A stretch of 64,000 nt of DNA. Origin: Aureispira sp. CCB-QB1 (GTDB lineage Bacteria; Bacteroidota; Bacteroidia; Chitinophagales; Saprospiraceae). The stretch is taken from positions 62,001 to 126,000 of the forward strand of contig NZ_JHBV01000014.1 of assembly GCF_000724545.1 (NCBI RefSeq). Direction: 5' to 3'. A program made the position numbers and the translations under genes. This document shows, piece after piece, positions 8,648 through 17,988 of this stretch (positions within the stretch are counted from its first letter, which is position 1; the number at the start of each line of letters is the position of its first letter). The notes beneath the pieces are model-generated. The model saw nothing but the letters and a program-made list of their open reading frames with translations, was not told the origin of the DNA and ran no database searches.

Positions 8648-9586
8648 TTATTTTTTGACTAAAACAACTGTTTTAGAAGTTGCCCAGAATGTTTTCTTGT
8701 CTAAAATAGTAACAATACCATTTTCAATTTTATAAGAATTGGGATCTCTAGTAGGGAGTAGGTATTGAATTTCTCCACTGCCACAGTCGATTTCTAGGTT
8801 ATTAAAATAATCGAATTGTGTGCCCAATTTTTTTACTTGTGATTGATATTCAAGTGTTAGAGTTTTAGCACTTAACAGTCTCAGTATATTATTTCTGCGC
8901 AAGATTTTCTTATTGCCACAAGCAATATATGCATTGGCATCTTCTTCAATAAAGGCATTTTTACTCTGTAAATCGCTAAGTGTTGCCTCTAGTTCTTCAT
9001 TAGTACGTTCTAGGTTAACCGTTTTAATTTTTAAATCTGCATAAGCAGAAGCAAGTTTTGATTCGGTAGCAGCTACCTCTGTTTCCAATTTATTGAGTGC
9101 AACTTGCATATTGCCAATCGTCGTTTGCGTTTTGTTAACTTCGGCCTCTACTTCTGTAAATCGAGTTTCTAACTGAGCAATCATTTTTTTGAGTTGTGCG
9201 TTTTCCACTTTAAAGGCTCTAGCCTTGGTACGGAGACGTCTAGCTTTTTTATCGGCTTCAATATTAGCATTTTTGAGTGACTGCAAACGCACCATAATTG
9301 CTTGTTCTTTGGTGGTCCCTTTTGCCAACTCTTTTTGTTGGATCAATTTATCCATTTCTTCATTGCGTTGCGCCATTTCTCTCAACGTTTGATCAATAGC
9401 TGATAATGTTTCCATTGCATCCGCATATTCACCTTTAATAAGGCGTTCTTCTTGTTCTAAAGTTCCTAATTGTTGATTTAACAACTGTTGCTCTTTTTGA
9501 GCTTCTGCTAATTTAGATTGATAATCTTCACAACTGGTTGCTAAAATGGTGAAGAATAGGAATCCTATATATAAGGTTAGTCTCAT
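8648..9586 (-). CDS. Coiled-coil lipoprotein (paralogue 1)
   Basis: The 312-residue product begins with a lipoprotein signal (lipobox ATSC, Cys19). A long Glu/Gln/Lys-rich coiled coil spans about residues 22-210. A compact C-terminal domain starting near CGNKKILRR contains DYFNNLEIDCG, YLLPTRDPNSY and FWATSKTVVLVKK. Two Cys pairs (CG... and ...DCG) are shared with the paralogue immediately upstream. No named family is recognised; the layout suggests an envelope-anchored rod presenting a small beta domain. A strong terminator follows the gene. Confidence 0.8.
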   Translation of the reverse strand: MRLTLYIGFLFFTILATSCEDYQSKLAEAQKEQQLLNQQLGTLEQEERLIKGEYADAMETLSAIDQTLREMAQRNEEMDKLIQQKELAKGTTKEQAIMVRLQSLKNANIEADKKARRLRTKARAFKVENAQLKKMIAQLETRFTEVEAEVNKTQTTIGNMQVALNKLETEVAATESKLASAYADLKIKTVNLERTNEELEATLSDLQSKNAFIEEDANAYIACGNKKILRRNNILRLLSAKTLTLEYQSQVKKLGTQFDYFNNLEIDCGSGEIQYLLPTRDPNSYKIENGIVTILDKKTFWATSKTVVLVKK

Positions 9587-9718
9587 AAGTATTTTTAATC
9601 TTGTTAGATATTAAAGGGGAGCAGAAATAGCTGCTAATGGGATGATTTTATAATTTGAAGTTGTTGTCTAAAAATAAATATAGGCAAGGAATAATTGACT
9701 ATTAAGACAGTAAAACTA

Positions 9719-10666
9719 TTAGTTATTTTTTACCAAAACAACTGTTTTGTCGGTAGCCCAGAAGACTTTTGAATTTTTAATAACAAGGACACCTCCTTGT
9801 ATTTCGTAAGAACTTTCGTCACGAACAGGCAAGACATATACGATTTCGCCATCGGCACCGCAATCAATTTGGTCGTTGTTAAAATAGTCAATTTCATCCC
9901 CATTTTCACGCACAGATTGTTGATACGTTTTGGTTAACTTTTTCATACTAGTCTTACTTAGAATACCAGCTTTGCGCAAAGCTCTTTTATCGCCACAAGC
10001 AACATACGCTTTCGCTTGTTCATCGATAAAATCATTTTTTGTTTCTAGATCAGCAATAGTTGTTGCCAATTTTTCATTGGTTTCAGTCAATGCAGCATTT
10101 CGTTCTTGCAAATCTTTATACGCATCATCTAATTGACCACTTTTTTCCGTCAATTGCCCCTCCATTTTTGCCAAAGCAAGTTCCATATCATCAATAATCG
10201 TCCGAGCTTCTTTTAGATCTTCTTCTTTTTCGATGATTCTCGTTTCTGCTTGAGCAATCATTTTTTTGAGCTGTTGATTTTCAATTTGGTACGAGCGCAT
10301 TCTTTTTTGCATTTTCTTTGCAGCATCTTTGGCAGCTTCGTTGGCATCTCTTAATGCTTGCAATTTGGCGATAATTGCCTGACGTTGAGATAAGTTACCA
10401 CTAAACTCTTTTTGTTGAGTCAAGCGTTGGATTTCTTTCTCATTATTGGCAATGGTTCTTAAGGTATCTTCAATAGAATTTAAGGTTTCAATAGCAAGAG
10501 AATATTCTCCACGAACTAATCGATCTTCTTCTTCTAATTCATGTAGACGTTTTTGGTCCGCAGCATTTTTTTCAACCAATGCTTCGTATTGTTCTTGGTA
10601 ATTGTTACAAGAACTAAAAAATATTCCCACCAATACAACTAGGAGAACTACATTAGATAATTTCAT
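9719..10666 (-). CDS. Coiled-coil lipoprotein (paralogue 2)
   Basis: This 315-residue lipoprotein (lipobox FSSC, Cys20) has the same organisation as its downstream neighbour: a coiled coil from about 22 to 215, then a C-terminal domain with CGDKRALRKAGIL, DYFNNDQIDCG, YVLPVRDESSY and FWATDKTVVLVK. The two genes are 132 bases apart in the same direction and clearly arose by tandem duplication. Conservation is highest in the C-terminal domain and in the EERLIKGEY/EDRLVRGEY segment near residue 50, which marks these as the functional parts. The function is unknown. Confidence 0.8.
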   Translation of the reverse strand: MKLSNVVLLVVLVGIFFSSCNNYQEQYEALVEKNAADQKRLHELEEEDRLVRGEYSLAIETLNSIEDTLRTIANNEKEIQRLTQQKEFSGNLSQRQAIIAKLQALRDANEAAKDAAKKMQKRMRSYQIENQQLKKMIAQAETRIIEKEEDLKEARTIIDDMELALAKMEGQLTEKSGQLDDAYKDLQERNAALTETNEKLATTIADLETKNDFIDEQAKAYVACGDKRALRKAGILSKTSMKKLTKTYQQSVRENGDEIDYFNNDQIDCGADGEIVYVLPVRDESSYEIQGGVLVIKNSKVFWATDKTVVLVKNN

Positions 10667-10944
10667 AAGATTATAATTTGAATGGTATCAGTTTTTTGTG
10701 AAGTTGTTTATAAAATAGTCATTCGCTAATTATTGCCTCACAAACGAATTGAGTTAAAAATTGTTGTGTTGGTTAGCAGCATCACAAAGCACTCACAAAG
10801 TATTTTAAAGGTATCATACAACTATTATTAATACGATAGTTATTCTTAACGCCTTTAATCGTGTGTTGTTAGGGTGGTGCTATTGGTGTTGTTTTAGCGA
10901 ATTACAGTTAAAATGAAAATAAGTATATTATCCAAACGAACAAC

Positions 10945-11580
10945 TTATTCTTCATTGTATTTTATCAGGTTCCAATATTGGTTGATGTTGGTAGATTCTA
11001 ACATAACTTTATTGTCTTTTCGATATGCTCTACCATCCGTAATATTAAGCATAATTTTGTCGTCTGGGTTTTCCATAAACATAATTAAGTACCCATTAGG
11101 GTCGATTCTACCTTCAATCATTTTTCGAATATCAGAAGTATTTATTTTAGCAATAAAACGAATGCCCGCACTATCTTTATTGATTTCAGCAAAACTAAAA
11201 GCAATGACTTCGGTTTCGCGATTGCCATAGTCAATTTTACCAATAAAGGTACTCTTCGTCAATTCTTCTAAACTAATATTGTCAGAACTGATCGAATCAA
11301 TCAATGTTGGAACTTGATCCTTGTATTTGCCATTAGGATAATCCGCAGCATATTTTTTGTAATTATAAACCGTATGTTTTTGTTTGGCAGCATACCAAGC
11401 AAATTCCTCCTTGTGCGTTGCAACATCGGCAGCATATTTACTATCAGGATAGACTAATAAAAACGAATCTAAAGCAGCACTTGAATTTTGACTTAAAGCC
11501 AATTCCCATGCCTTGTCTTCTTCGTTAGAACAAGCTGTTAAAAAAGTGAAAATGAATAGATAAAATAGTAGTGTTCTCAT
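10945..11580 (-). CDS. Hypothetical lipoprotein
   Basis: The 211-residue product has a lipoprotein signal (LTAC, Cys17). An N-terminal half follows with two copies of a motif resembling SEL1/TPR-like or BamD-like helices (SFLLVYPDSKYAADV and YKKYAADYPNGKYKDQV). The C-terminal beta-rich half (RFIAKINTSDIRKMIEGRIDP, GYLIMFMENPDDKIMLNI) is not recognised. The start lies only 2 bases after the stop of the acyltransferase gene on the same strand, so the two are probably co-transcribed. No specific function is assigned. Confidence 0.75.
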   Translation of the reverse strand: MRTLLFYLFIFTFLTACSNEEDKAWELALSQNSSAALDSFLLVYPDSKYAADVATHKEEFAWYAAKQKHTVYNYKKYAADYPNGKYKDQVPTLIDSISSDNISLEELTKSTFIGKIDYGNRETEVIAFSFAEINKDSAGIRFIAKINTSDIRKMIEGRIDPNGYLIMFMENPDDKIMLNITDGRAYRKDNKVMLESTNINQYWNLIKYNEE

Positions 11581-11582
11581 TA

Positions 11583-13301
11583 TTACTTTATGTTAGTTAC
11601 TTCAATGTGTTCTGATAAATGATACCCCAATAGGCGATTATGGTAGTAAAGCAAAAGGTTAAGATTTTCACTTTTGATCTGTTGTTTTTTATCAATAAAG
11701 AGTGCTTTCTGCACGTGAAAAATGCCAATATTATCAATTCCATGCTTGATTAATTCTTGGACACTTCCATTTTTAACAACATTCGACAAGCGAACTTTGC
11801 CAGCTAGATTTAATTCTAAAAGGCGATTTCGAAGCAATTCAATATTTTTTTGAAATACTTCCAATGCAATTACTCTATCTTCTTTAGGAAGCCTTAATAT
11901 ACCATATAAATCCAAACTAGGGTACTTTTTCATAAAGATATTAAAAGCAGTATGCGCCACCAAATGGCTGCTCAAAACAACATTCTCTCTAGAATAACGC
12001 TTGACAATTTGTTTGGCAAGCATTTTAGTGTATTGAGCATTGCGTTGTTGATCGTTCTGAATGATTCCTCCTGAAATAAAGTAGCCTTCCAAGTCAACAA
12101 TATTGCCACGTTTGTCTAAACTTTGTCCATTTTTGTTGACAAAATTTCCCAAAACATCCATTGGTTGCCCAAAGTTAACGACAATTTCAGAAGTAGAAGA
12201 GAAAAATTTCCAGAAAAACTTTAAGAAATTATAAGCTCCACCAAACGCTTTTTTCTCGATCAGATACAATTCTTTGCCCGTACGCTCTAAATGTGAATTG
12301 ATTAGATTTTTGGCTTCTAAAACACAATGGTAATTTAATACAACAGGAACAATAAAGATTTTGTTGTCGGCTTTGCTTTGAAATAAGTTGCCTTGAGCAT
12401 CAATAGCTGTTCCAAGCAAGCCCATTTTTAATTTGTCTTCTAATGCTCCAGAGCGAGAACGAGTGCCTCCAGGAAAGAAAATAGAATGTACTCTACGCTC
12501 CATATTGAGCTGCGAGTATGCTTTTAGGGTTTCTAAGTAAAAGTCATTCTTTTTGCGGCGATCTAGACCATAAGCACCCAGTCTAGGAAAAATATAACCT
12601 AAAATTTTATTGTATAAATTAATTCCTGCGCCATAAGTAAATGCAGAGAGCCCAATTTGATCGGCTGCCCAACCTACCAAAATAGAATCTAAATTGCTAA
12701 AATGTGTTGGAACCAAAACAATTGTCCCCTGAGGAACCAAGGCACGAATGGTCTCTACATCACCAACAATTTGGAGTTTGTCTTGGAGTCTTTTTTTAGA
12801 ACGAAAAATACTAGACGCATTTAAAATGGTACTAAATAATTTGGGCAAAAATTTTTGAGCCATTTTGTAAGTAGAAATCTTGAAGTTGCTCATGATTTCT
12901 CGCAAATAACGTTCTGTAATTCTTCTTAACAAACGATGGTTGTATTCCTTGACATCAGCTTCTGTTTGATCTAAGGACTTTCGAAGCAATTTTTTTCGAA
13001 TGTCATTCCAAAAATCCATCTCATCAGGCGGATCTACTTTCCAAGGTTCGTTAACGATGCGCATCCGTTCCAAGTAGAGTACTTTGGCAATGGCTTCGCT
13101 CATACTTTCCTTTCTTTTTTTGTTGATGATCAGCTGAGTTGTAAATTCAGAAGCATATTTCATAAACTCTTCTCTCTCTTGGCTGAGTTTATGAATCGGC
13201 CAACTCGTCATTTCCTCTACCATTGGCATGGGATAATTGACAGGTTGCAAGTCAACAGGTACTTTTTTTAATTCGATTACTTCTTCGGTTTCTTCTGCCA
13301 T
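11583..13301 (-). CDS. PlsB-like glycerol-3-phosphate / lysophospholipid acyltransferase
   Basis: The enzyme family transfers an acyl chain to glycerol-3-phosphate or a related acceptor at the inner face of the cytoplasmic membrane. The sequence has acyltransferase block I HFSNLD (HX4D, His200, Asp205), block II around GAYGLDRRKK, block III FFPGGTRSRSG (substrate-binding) and block IV IVPVVLNYH. At 572 residues it is longer than PlsC (~240) and shorter than E. coli PlsB (~800), with a charged N-terminal extension of about 180 residues and a C-terminal helical region. That matches the long PlsB-like proteins of Bacteroidota. It lies first in a two-gene unit with the lipoprotein at 10945. Confidence 0.8.
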   Translation of the reverse strand: MAEETEEVIELKKVPVDLQPVNYPMPMVEEMTSWPIHKLSQEREEFMKYASEFTTQLIINKKRKESMSEAIAKVLYLERMRIVNEPWKVDPPDEMDFWNDIRKKLLRKSLDQTEADVKEYNHRLLRRITERYLREIMSNFKISTYKMAQKFLPKLFSTILNASSIFRSKKRLQDKLQIVGDVETIRALVPQGTIVLVPTHFSNLDSILVGWAADQIGLSAFTYGAGINLYNKILGYIFPRLGAYGLDRRKKNDFYLETLKAYSQLNMERRVHSIFFPGGTRSRSGALEDKLKMGLLGTAIDAQGNLFQSKADNKIFIVPVVLNYHCVLEAKNLINSHLERTGKELYLIEKKAFGGAYNFLKFFWKFFSSTSEIVVNFGQPMDVLGNFVNKNGQSLDKRGNIVDLEGYFISGGIIQNDQQRNAQYTKMLAKQIVKRYSRENVVLSSHLVAHTAFNIFMKKYPSLDLYGILRLPKEDRVIALEVFQKNIELLRNRLLELNLAGKVRLSNVVKNGSVQELIKHGIDNIGIFHVQKALFIDKKQQIKSENLNLLLYYHNRLLGYHLSEHIEVTNIK

Positions 13302-13494
13302 AAAATTTTATAATTCCTGAGCGTAGTAAACATTCTTGATATAGGGCGAATGACTACTGCATTGCTTTTGTAATAAAGATGCTGGAATACGCAAACTATG
13401 CAACGTTTTGTTAATTGTAGTTTATCTTTCTATTAAATATCCAGCAAATGTTAGGAGGTATTAATGTATTGTAACCGTCCTTAGCTAACTTACA

Positions 13495-13502
13495 CAAAAT
13501 TA
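13495..13502 (-). promoter_or_regulatory. Putative -7 element for the acyltransferase unit
   Basis: The minus strand reads TAATTTTG (consensus TAnnTTTG), about 190 bases before the start at 13301. No -33 match was found at the usual distance. Confidence 0.3.
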
Positions 13503-13667
13503 GTGATTACTTTTATATTGTAGCAGCATCTATTTAATTAATCTTGTACAAGCAAAGATAAAGTTGTTTTAAAAAGAAGCACAATTCTATAAAAAGATTT
13601 AAAATCTATCTTTTATCTTTTGTAGTTAAAATACGTATCTTTTAAATTGATATTTGATTTTAGTGTA

Positions 13668-13695
13668 TTGATAATTAGTTTTTTATGTACTTTTG
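13668..13695 (+). promoter_or_regulatory. Putative promoter TTG-N17-TACTTTTG
   Basis: A TTG (13668-13670) and a full -7 element TACTTTTG (13688-13695) are separated by 17 bases. If used, the TPR gene at 14061 would have a leader of about 360 bases. Confidence 0.45.
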
Positions 13696-14060
13696 TTTTG
13701 GCTGGTCTGTCTAAAGTTGAAACGTATAAAGAAACAGCTAATGTGATTGTGCAAAATTGGAGGAGGCTCCATATAGAATAAATTTAATTTAGATTTTTTT
13801 ATCTAAAAACTATTACATAACTTACAAGGGTAATGAGTCTATTTGTTTGACCTCATGGACAGCGAATGTTTTGTTGAATTTTTTTCTTTTAAAAGAGGCA
13901 AAAGGAGTGGTTTTTATTTTATTGATTATTAGCTACTTAAGGTTTGTTTGGGCGAGGAGAGAGTTTATTTAGCTTAAAATCAAATCGGATTTCATTACAA
14001 CGTCATAAAACAGACACATAATTTGATTTAGAAAACACTCACGATACGAATTTAATACTT

Positions 14061-15818
14061 ATGACAGAAAAGGAGCTCATTGAGAGAGAAGAACTACTGG
14101 AAGACATCTTGGATGCCCTAGAAGATGGAGATTATGAAGAGGCAGAAGATTTAGCAGATGAAGCAATCGAAGCTTTCCCCGAAGAAGCATTCGGTTATTA
14201 TTATGTTGGTGAAGCCATGTTTTTGCAAGGAGATATTGATGATGCTATTGAGTATTATCAACAAGCAATAGAAAAAGCTTCTGATAATCCTGACTACAAA
14301 GCACGATTGGCTTTGATGCATGCAAAGTTAGGAGAAGAAGAAAAAGCAAAACAAATTTATAAAAGCATCTTAGAAGTACACGATGACCATGTAGACACTT
14401 TGGTTGCTATGGGGGTTTACGCTAGCAATGAAAACGATTTTAAAGGTGCCTTAGGTTACTTAGATAAAGCTTTGGAAGCGGCACCTGATTATGATGTAGC
14501 TTATAAAGTTAGGGCTATTGTGCACACGAGTCTGGGAAATTACTCAGAAGCATTGGAGGATCTTTCTAAAGCACTAGAGAAAAATCCTGATGATAGAGAG
14601 TTATGGTTGCAAAAAATTAATTTGCACAATATGAGCGGTGATGCCAAAGCAACTGAAGAGGCCTTTAAGGCTTGGATTGGTCAAGATCCAGAGGATGCCA
14701 ATCGCTACAAGAGCCAAGGAGAATTTTATGCAGAACAGGAGAAGCATAAAATGGCAGAAATTGCTTACACCCATGCCATCGAAAAAGAAATTTATGGCGA
14801 TTTGGCAGCACTAAATTCTATTTTAGGAAGAGCTTGGGCTCGCTTGCATCAAGGCAATTCTGCAGGTGCTATAGAAGATTTTAGTCGTGTGATTGATTTG
14901 GATGCCAAATTGATTGATTCCTATATTGGGATAGCTGAAGCTCGTGTGAAGGAAGGTTCTGTAGATGCGGCCATTACTTACTTGGATTTAGGATTGGATA
15001 TTGTCTTAGACGACAAGTGGATGTTGTACAATAAAAAAGGAATTATCTATACCCAAGCAGAAAATTGGGATGCCGCAGCTGCTGCTTTTCAAGGGTTGTT
15101 AGAAATGGATGATGAAGAAATCAATGCAGAAGGGCATTTTAGCATGGGAAAAATGTACCAAGCAAAAGGAGATTTAGAAGCTGCTTTTAGGTCTTGGCGC
15201 AAAGCTAGCGATATTTTTCATCTGGAAGCCGAGGAGTGTATTGAAAAATACTGTACGCCATTTTTGAGTGTGGAATTAAAAGAAAAAGAACACACCTTAT
15301 TGGACGAAATGGAAGGCGTTTTTAAAGCAAATAAACTATCATCAGTTCTTAAACCTACTTTCAACAAATTCTGGAAGGTCAATATAAAAACGACTAGTTC
15401 TAAGAATCCAATGTTTGCAAAGATACCAGCCAAAATGGAAAAGCAAATTATGGGGTTGTTGGAAAATATTTGTTTGGGATTGGATTACAAAGGACTACTT
15501 ATGCTTAATCCTGGACAAGAGGCCATTCGTATGTTGTACAAAATTAAAAACGAAGGGACTAAAACAGTGATTATTAATGGAATTCCATTAAATGGGACTT
15601 TTGAACGCGAATTTACATTGAGTATTGACGGGCAATATTTGTCCCTAAAAGGATTTGGAGACGAAGAAGCAGATGTTGACTTATACTTGGAAGCTGTTGA
15701 TACTAGTAATTTGCCTCAAAAAGTAGAAGCAGAGTTGAAAAAACTAGCCAAAAATGGCGACTTGGATTTGATGAGTGATGAATTTAAAGCTTTGTTATTT
15801 GATCAATTGTTGACGTAA
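14061..15818 (+). CDS. Large TPR-repeat protein
   Basis: The 585-residue protein has no signal peptide and is predicted cytoplasmic. From residue 10 to about 390 it is a continuous tetratricopeptide array of roughly eleven units (for example EAFGYYYVGEAMFLQGDIDDAIEYYQQAI and KDLEAAFRSWRKAS-type helices). The acidic N-terminus (DALEDGDYEEAEDLADEA) is itself a degenerate repeat. The C-terminal 170 residues are a separate mixed domain (KIKNEGTKTVIINGIPL, EADVDLYLEAVDTSNLP) that I do not recognise. The protein probably acts as a protein-interaction scaffold. It is monocistronic, ended by a strong terminator. Confidence 0.82.
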   Translation: MTEKELIEREELLEDILDALEDGDYEEAEDLADEAIEAFPEEAFGYYYVGEAMFLQGDIDDAIEYYQQAIEKASDNPDYKARLALMHAKLGEEEKAKQIYKSILEVHDDHVDTLVAMGVYASNENDFKGALGYLDKALEAAPDYDVAYKVRAIVHTSLGNYSEALEDLSKALEKNPDDRELWLQKINLHNMSGDAKATEEAFKAWIGQDPEDANRYKSQGEFYAEQEKHKMAEIAYTHAIEKEIYGDLAALNSILGRAWARLHQGNSAGAIEDFSRVIDLDAKLIDSYIGIAEARVKEGSVDAAITYLDLGLDIVLDDKWMLYNKKGIIYTQAENWDAAAAAFQGLLEMDDEEINAEGHFSMGKMYQAKGDLEAAFRSWRKASDIFHLEAEECIEKYCTPFLSVELKEKEHTLLDEMEGVFKANKLSSVLKPTFNKFWKVNIKTTSSKNPMFAKIPAKMEKQIMGLLENICLGLDYKGLLMLNPGQEAIRMLYKIKNEGTKTVIINGIPLNGTFEREFTLSIDGQYLSLKGFGDEEADVDLYLEAVDTSNLPQKVEAELKKLAKNGDLDLMSDEFKALLFDQLLT

Positions 15819-15877
15819 AACCACTATAGAATAAAAGGTTGGTAGATTTAATATTTATCAAAACCATAACCGTAGAT

Positions 15878-15917
15878 AGGGAAGTTGCACTTAATGTGAC
15901 TTCCCTGTTTTTTATTT
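15878..15917 (+). terminator. Terminator after the large TPR gene
   Basis: AGGGAAGT pairs with ACTTCCCT (15878-15885 with 15908-15915), with an additional inner CAC/GTG pairing, followed by a run of T residues. Confidence 0.75.
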
Positions 15918-15948
15918 ATAATAGTTGCTCATAGTTGACAAAATATCA

Positions 15949-16002
15949 AAAGACAAAAAATAGGCTAAAACTAGATGTTTAGCCTATTTGACTTTTTGTC
16001 TT
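15949..16002. terminator. Second long hairpin, terminator-like
   Basis: A perfect 12-bp stem (15958-15969 with 15978-15989) is extended outward by AAGACAAAA/TTTTTGTCTT. It sits between the TPR terminator and ung. It may insulate ung or be a remnant repeat. Confidence 0.5.
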
Positions 16003-16122
16003 GACATAGATGAACATAATGCACAATTTACGATTGCTAAAGATGGCGTGTTGAACTTGCATTGTGACTCAAAAAAACATATATTAGCAACCTATTAAAT
16101 TACTTAAAAAATCACCTAAAAT

Positions 16123-16815
16123 ATGGCTGCAATAAAGGATGTGAAAATAGAAGCAACTTGGAAAGAGGCATTATCTGAAGAGTTTCAAAAAGACTACTTT
16201 GCTCAAATTAAAAGTTTCTTAAAAAACGCAAATGCTGAAGGCAAAACAATTTATCCTCCTGGAAATTTGATTTTTAATGCCTTTAATAAAGTGCCCTTGC
16301 CAGAAGTAAAGGTTGTTATTTTGGGGCAAGATCCTTATCATGGTCCTGGGCAAGCACATGGCTTATCTTTTTCTGTTCCTAAAACAGCTAAAATTCCACC
16401 ATCTTTGCGAAATGTATACAAAGAATTGTTGGAGGATGTGCCTGGTTTTGAAAAGCCCAAGCATGGGAATTTAGAGACATGGGCAGATCAGGGGGTTTTT
16501 CTATTGAACGCTTTCTTGACAGTAGAGCATAAAAAAGCAGGTTCGCACCAAAAAATTGGTTGGGCAAACTTTACCGATGCGGTTATTAAAAAAATCTCTG
16601 ACGAGCGAGATGGTGTGGTTTTTATGCTTTGGGGAAATTTTGCTAAAAAGAAAGCTGCTTTAGTTGATGCTGAAAAACATTTGATTTTGGAGGCTGCACA
16701 TCCCTCGCCATTGGCGGGACCAGCTTTTTTAGGCAACCAGCATTTTTCTCAAGCGAATGCCTATTTAGAAAAACAGGGAAAAACACCTATTGACTGGATT
16801 TTGCCTGTTGAATAG
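16123..16815 (+). CDS. ung: Uracil-DNA glycosylase, family 1
   Basis: Ung removes uracil from DNA and starts base-excision repair. The 230-residue protein has every family-1 signature: the water-activating loop GQDPYHG with catalytic Asp70, the Pro-rich loop IPPSLRN, the uracil-binding LLNAFLTVE, the Gly-Ser loop region MLWGNFAKKK, and the leucine-intercalation loop HPSPLAG with His193. Length is normal (about 225). It is an isolated + strand gene with no obvious operon partner. Confidence 0.95.
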   Translation: MAAIKDVKIEATWKEALSEEFQKDYFAQIKSFLKNANAEGKTIYPPGNLIFNAFNKVPLPEVKVVILGQDPYHGPGQAHGLSFSVPKTAKIPPSLRNVYKELLEDVPGFEKPKHGNLETWADQGVFLLNAFLTVEHKKAGSHQKIGWANFTDAVIKKISDERDGVVFMLWGNFAKKKAALVDAEKHLILEAAHPSPLAGPAFLGNQHFSQANAYLEKQGKTPIDWILPVE

Positions 16816-17474
16816 TGATTAGATAGTATGATTGTGTTTTGTCTATACACTAGTCTCTTTTAGTTTTTCTTTTGGTGTCTCAATTAGCTATGAAGCGTTA
16901 TTATCAATGATTGGTACAATTGCCAAGTGAGGGAGAAATAGAGTATTTTTTTTAAACTTATGTTAAAAGCATACTCCATCTGATAAAAAAGCCCCAACTT
17001 TGCGTATTCCTTTTGTTTTTTATTATAAACTTGGCAACAATCTTGTTAGGTATAAGGAGGGAGGACTCAAACCTAAACCTATAAATGGAATTTTGGTTTT
17101 GAGAGGGGAAGCACCAAAAAACGCTTGAAAATACTATGAGCTAATTCTGACCGACAGTTAGTTCTTATTATAAATTTTTAATACTCCGTTGATTAGCTTC
17201 GCTGCTACTGCGTGGTACTTCGTGAGCGCTTTGCTTTTAGTTAACTTCGCTGCGCTTATGACCTTGGGCTTTTGTGCTACTAGTACAAGCCTACTCGGCA
17301 AGCTTAGTTTGGGTTCTACGAAAAATATAAAAAAAACATCTTGTATTAGATTGATTATTAGTATTTTAATATAAAAATCAACAAAAGACATCTTGCTGAT
17401 AATCAGTTTAATAAGATTTTTAAATGGAGTAATGAATTTTCGAACAACTTTTTTAATCTAAATAAAATACTTTT
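16816..17474. other. Intergenic region carrying a dispersed repeat
   Basis: This 659-base gap between ung and the first ompH gene contains the modular repeat at about 17187-17375. The remainder is AT-rich with no supportable gene; two short ORFs inside the repeat are palindrome artefacts. Confidence 0.5.
17187..17375 (-). repeat. Dispersed modular repeat, copy A (inverted orientation)
   Basis: A 43-base block at 17191-17233 is identical to the reverse complement of 27629-27671. A 55-base block at 17253-17307 matches the reverse complement of 45536-45590 with two differences. A third block (17309-17347) matches 41019-41056. Copy A is thus built from modules shared separately with copies B, C and F, in opposite orientation to B and C. 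Confidence 0.8.
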
Positions 17475-17987
17475 ATGAAACAATTATCATTGCTAGTGAT
17501 TTTGCTGATGTTTGGTTTGTCTACACAAGCTCAATATTCAAAGGTTGCTTATGTTGATATGGAAAAAATTATGAGTTCTGTTCCTGAATACGAAACAGCA
17601 CAGAGAGAATTGGAACAACAGGCAGAGCGTTGGAGACAAGAAATCGCAAAGGAATACGATCAAATAGAAACAATGTATCGCGAATACCAAACTCGTGAGC
17701 CTTTGTTAAGCGATGAAATGCGTAAAACCAAACAAGATGAAATTGTGAATAAGGAGAAAGCAGTGCGTAGCTTGCAAAAAGCACGCTTTGGACCAGAAGG
17801 GGAGTTGTTTAAAAAACGTCAAAGCTTGGTAAAACCAATTCAAGAAAAAGTCTATAATGCGATCCAAAAGATTGCAAAAGATAGAAAATACGATTTTGTT
17901 TTTACTGCTCCAGATGGTGCTACTTTGATCTTTGCTGCGGATGACAAAGATTTAACAGCAGATGTCATTAAAAGCTTAGGTAAATAA
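17475..17987 (+). CDS. OmpH/Skp family periplasmic chaperone (paralogue 1)
   Basis: Skp/OmpH chaperones hold unfolded outer-membrane proteins in the periplasm on their way to the Bam complex. This 170-residue protein has a signal peptide (STQAQ cleavage), the family N-terminal strand VAYVDMEKI, a long charged helical hairpin (about residues 35-135), and the C-terminal strand YDFVFTAPDGATLIFA. It is the most divergent of the four copies in the window. It carries the VRSLQKARFGPEGELF tip common in the copy that normally follows bamA in Bacteroidota, although bamA is not here. It forms a unit with the next gene (1 base apart). Confidence 0.87.
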   Translation: MKQLSLLVILLMFGLSTQAQYSKVAYVDMEKIMSSVPEYETAQRELEQQAERWRQEIAKEYDQIETMYREYQTREPLLSDEMRKTKQDEIVNKEKAVRSLQKARFGPEGELFKKRQSLVKPIQEKVYNAIQKIAKDRKYDFVFTAPDGATLIFAADDKDLTADVIKSLGK

Positions 17988-17988
17988 G

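Larger units (their letters stand above)
13302..14060. other. Divergent intergenic region with promoters
   Basis: This 759-base AT-rich stretch lies between the divergent acyltransferase and TPR genes. I see no credible ORF or RNA gene. It holds a -7 motif for each direction and a long leader before 14061. Confidence 0.5.

Noticed and set aside
17158-17391. Short ORFs on both strands inside repeat copy A
   Set aside because: They lie in palindromic repeat DNA, have no start context or homology, and the repeats at other sites do not keep the frame.
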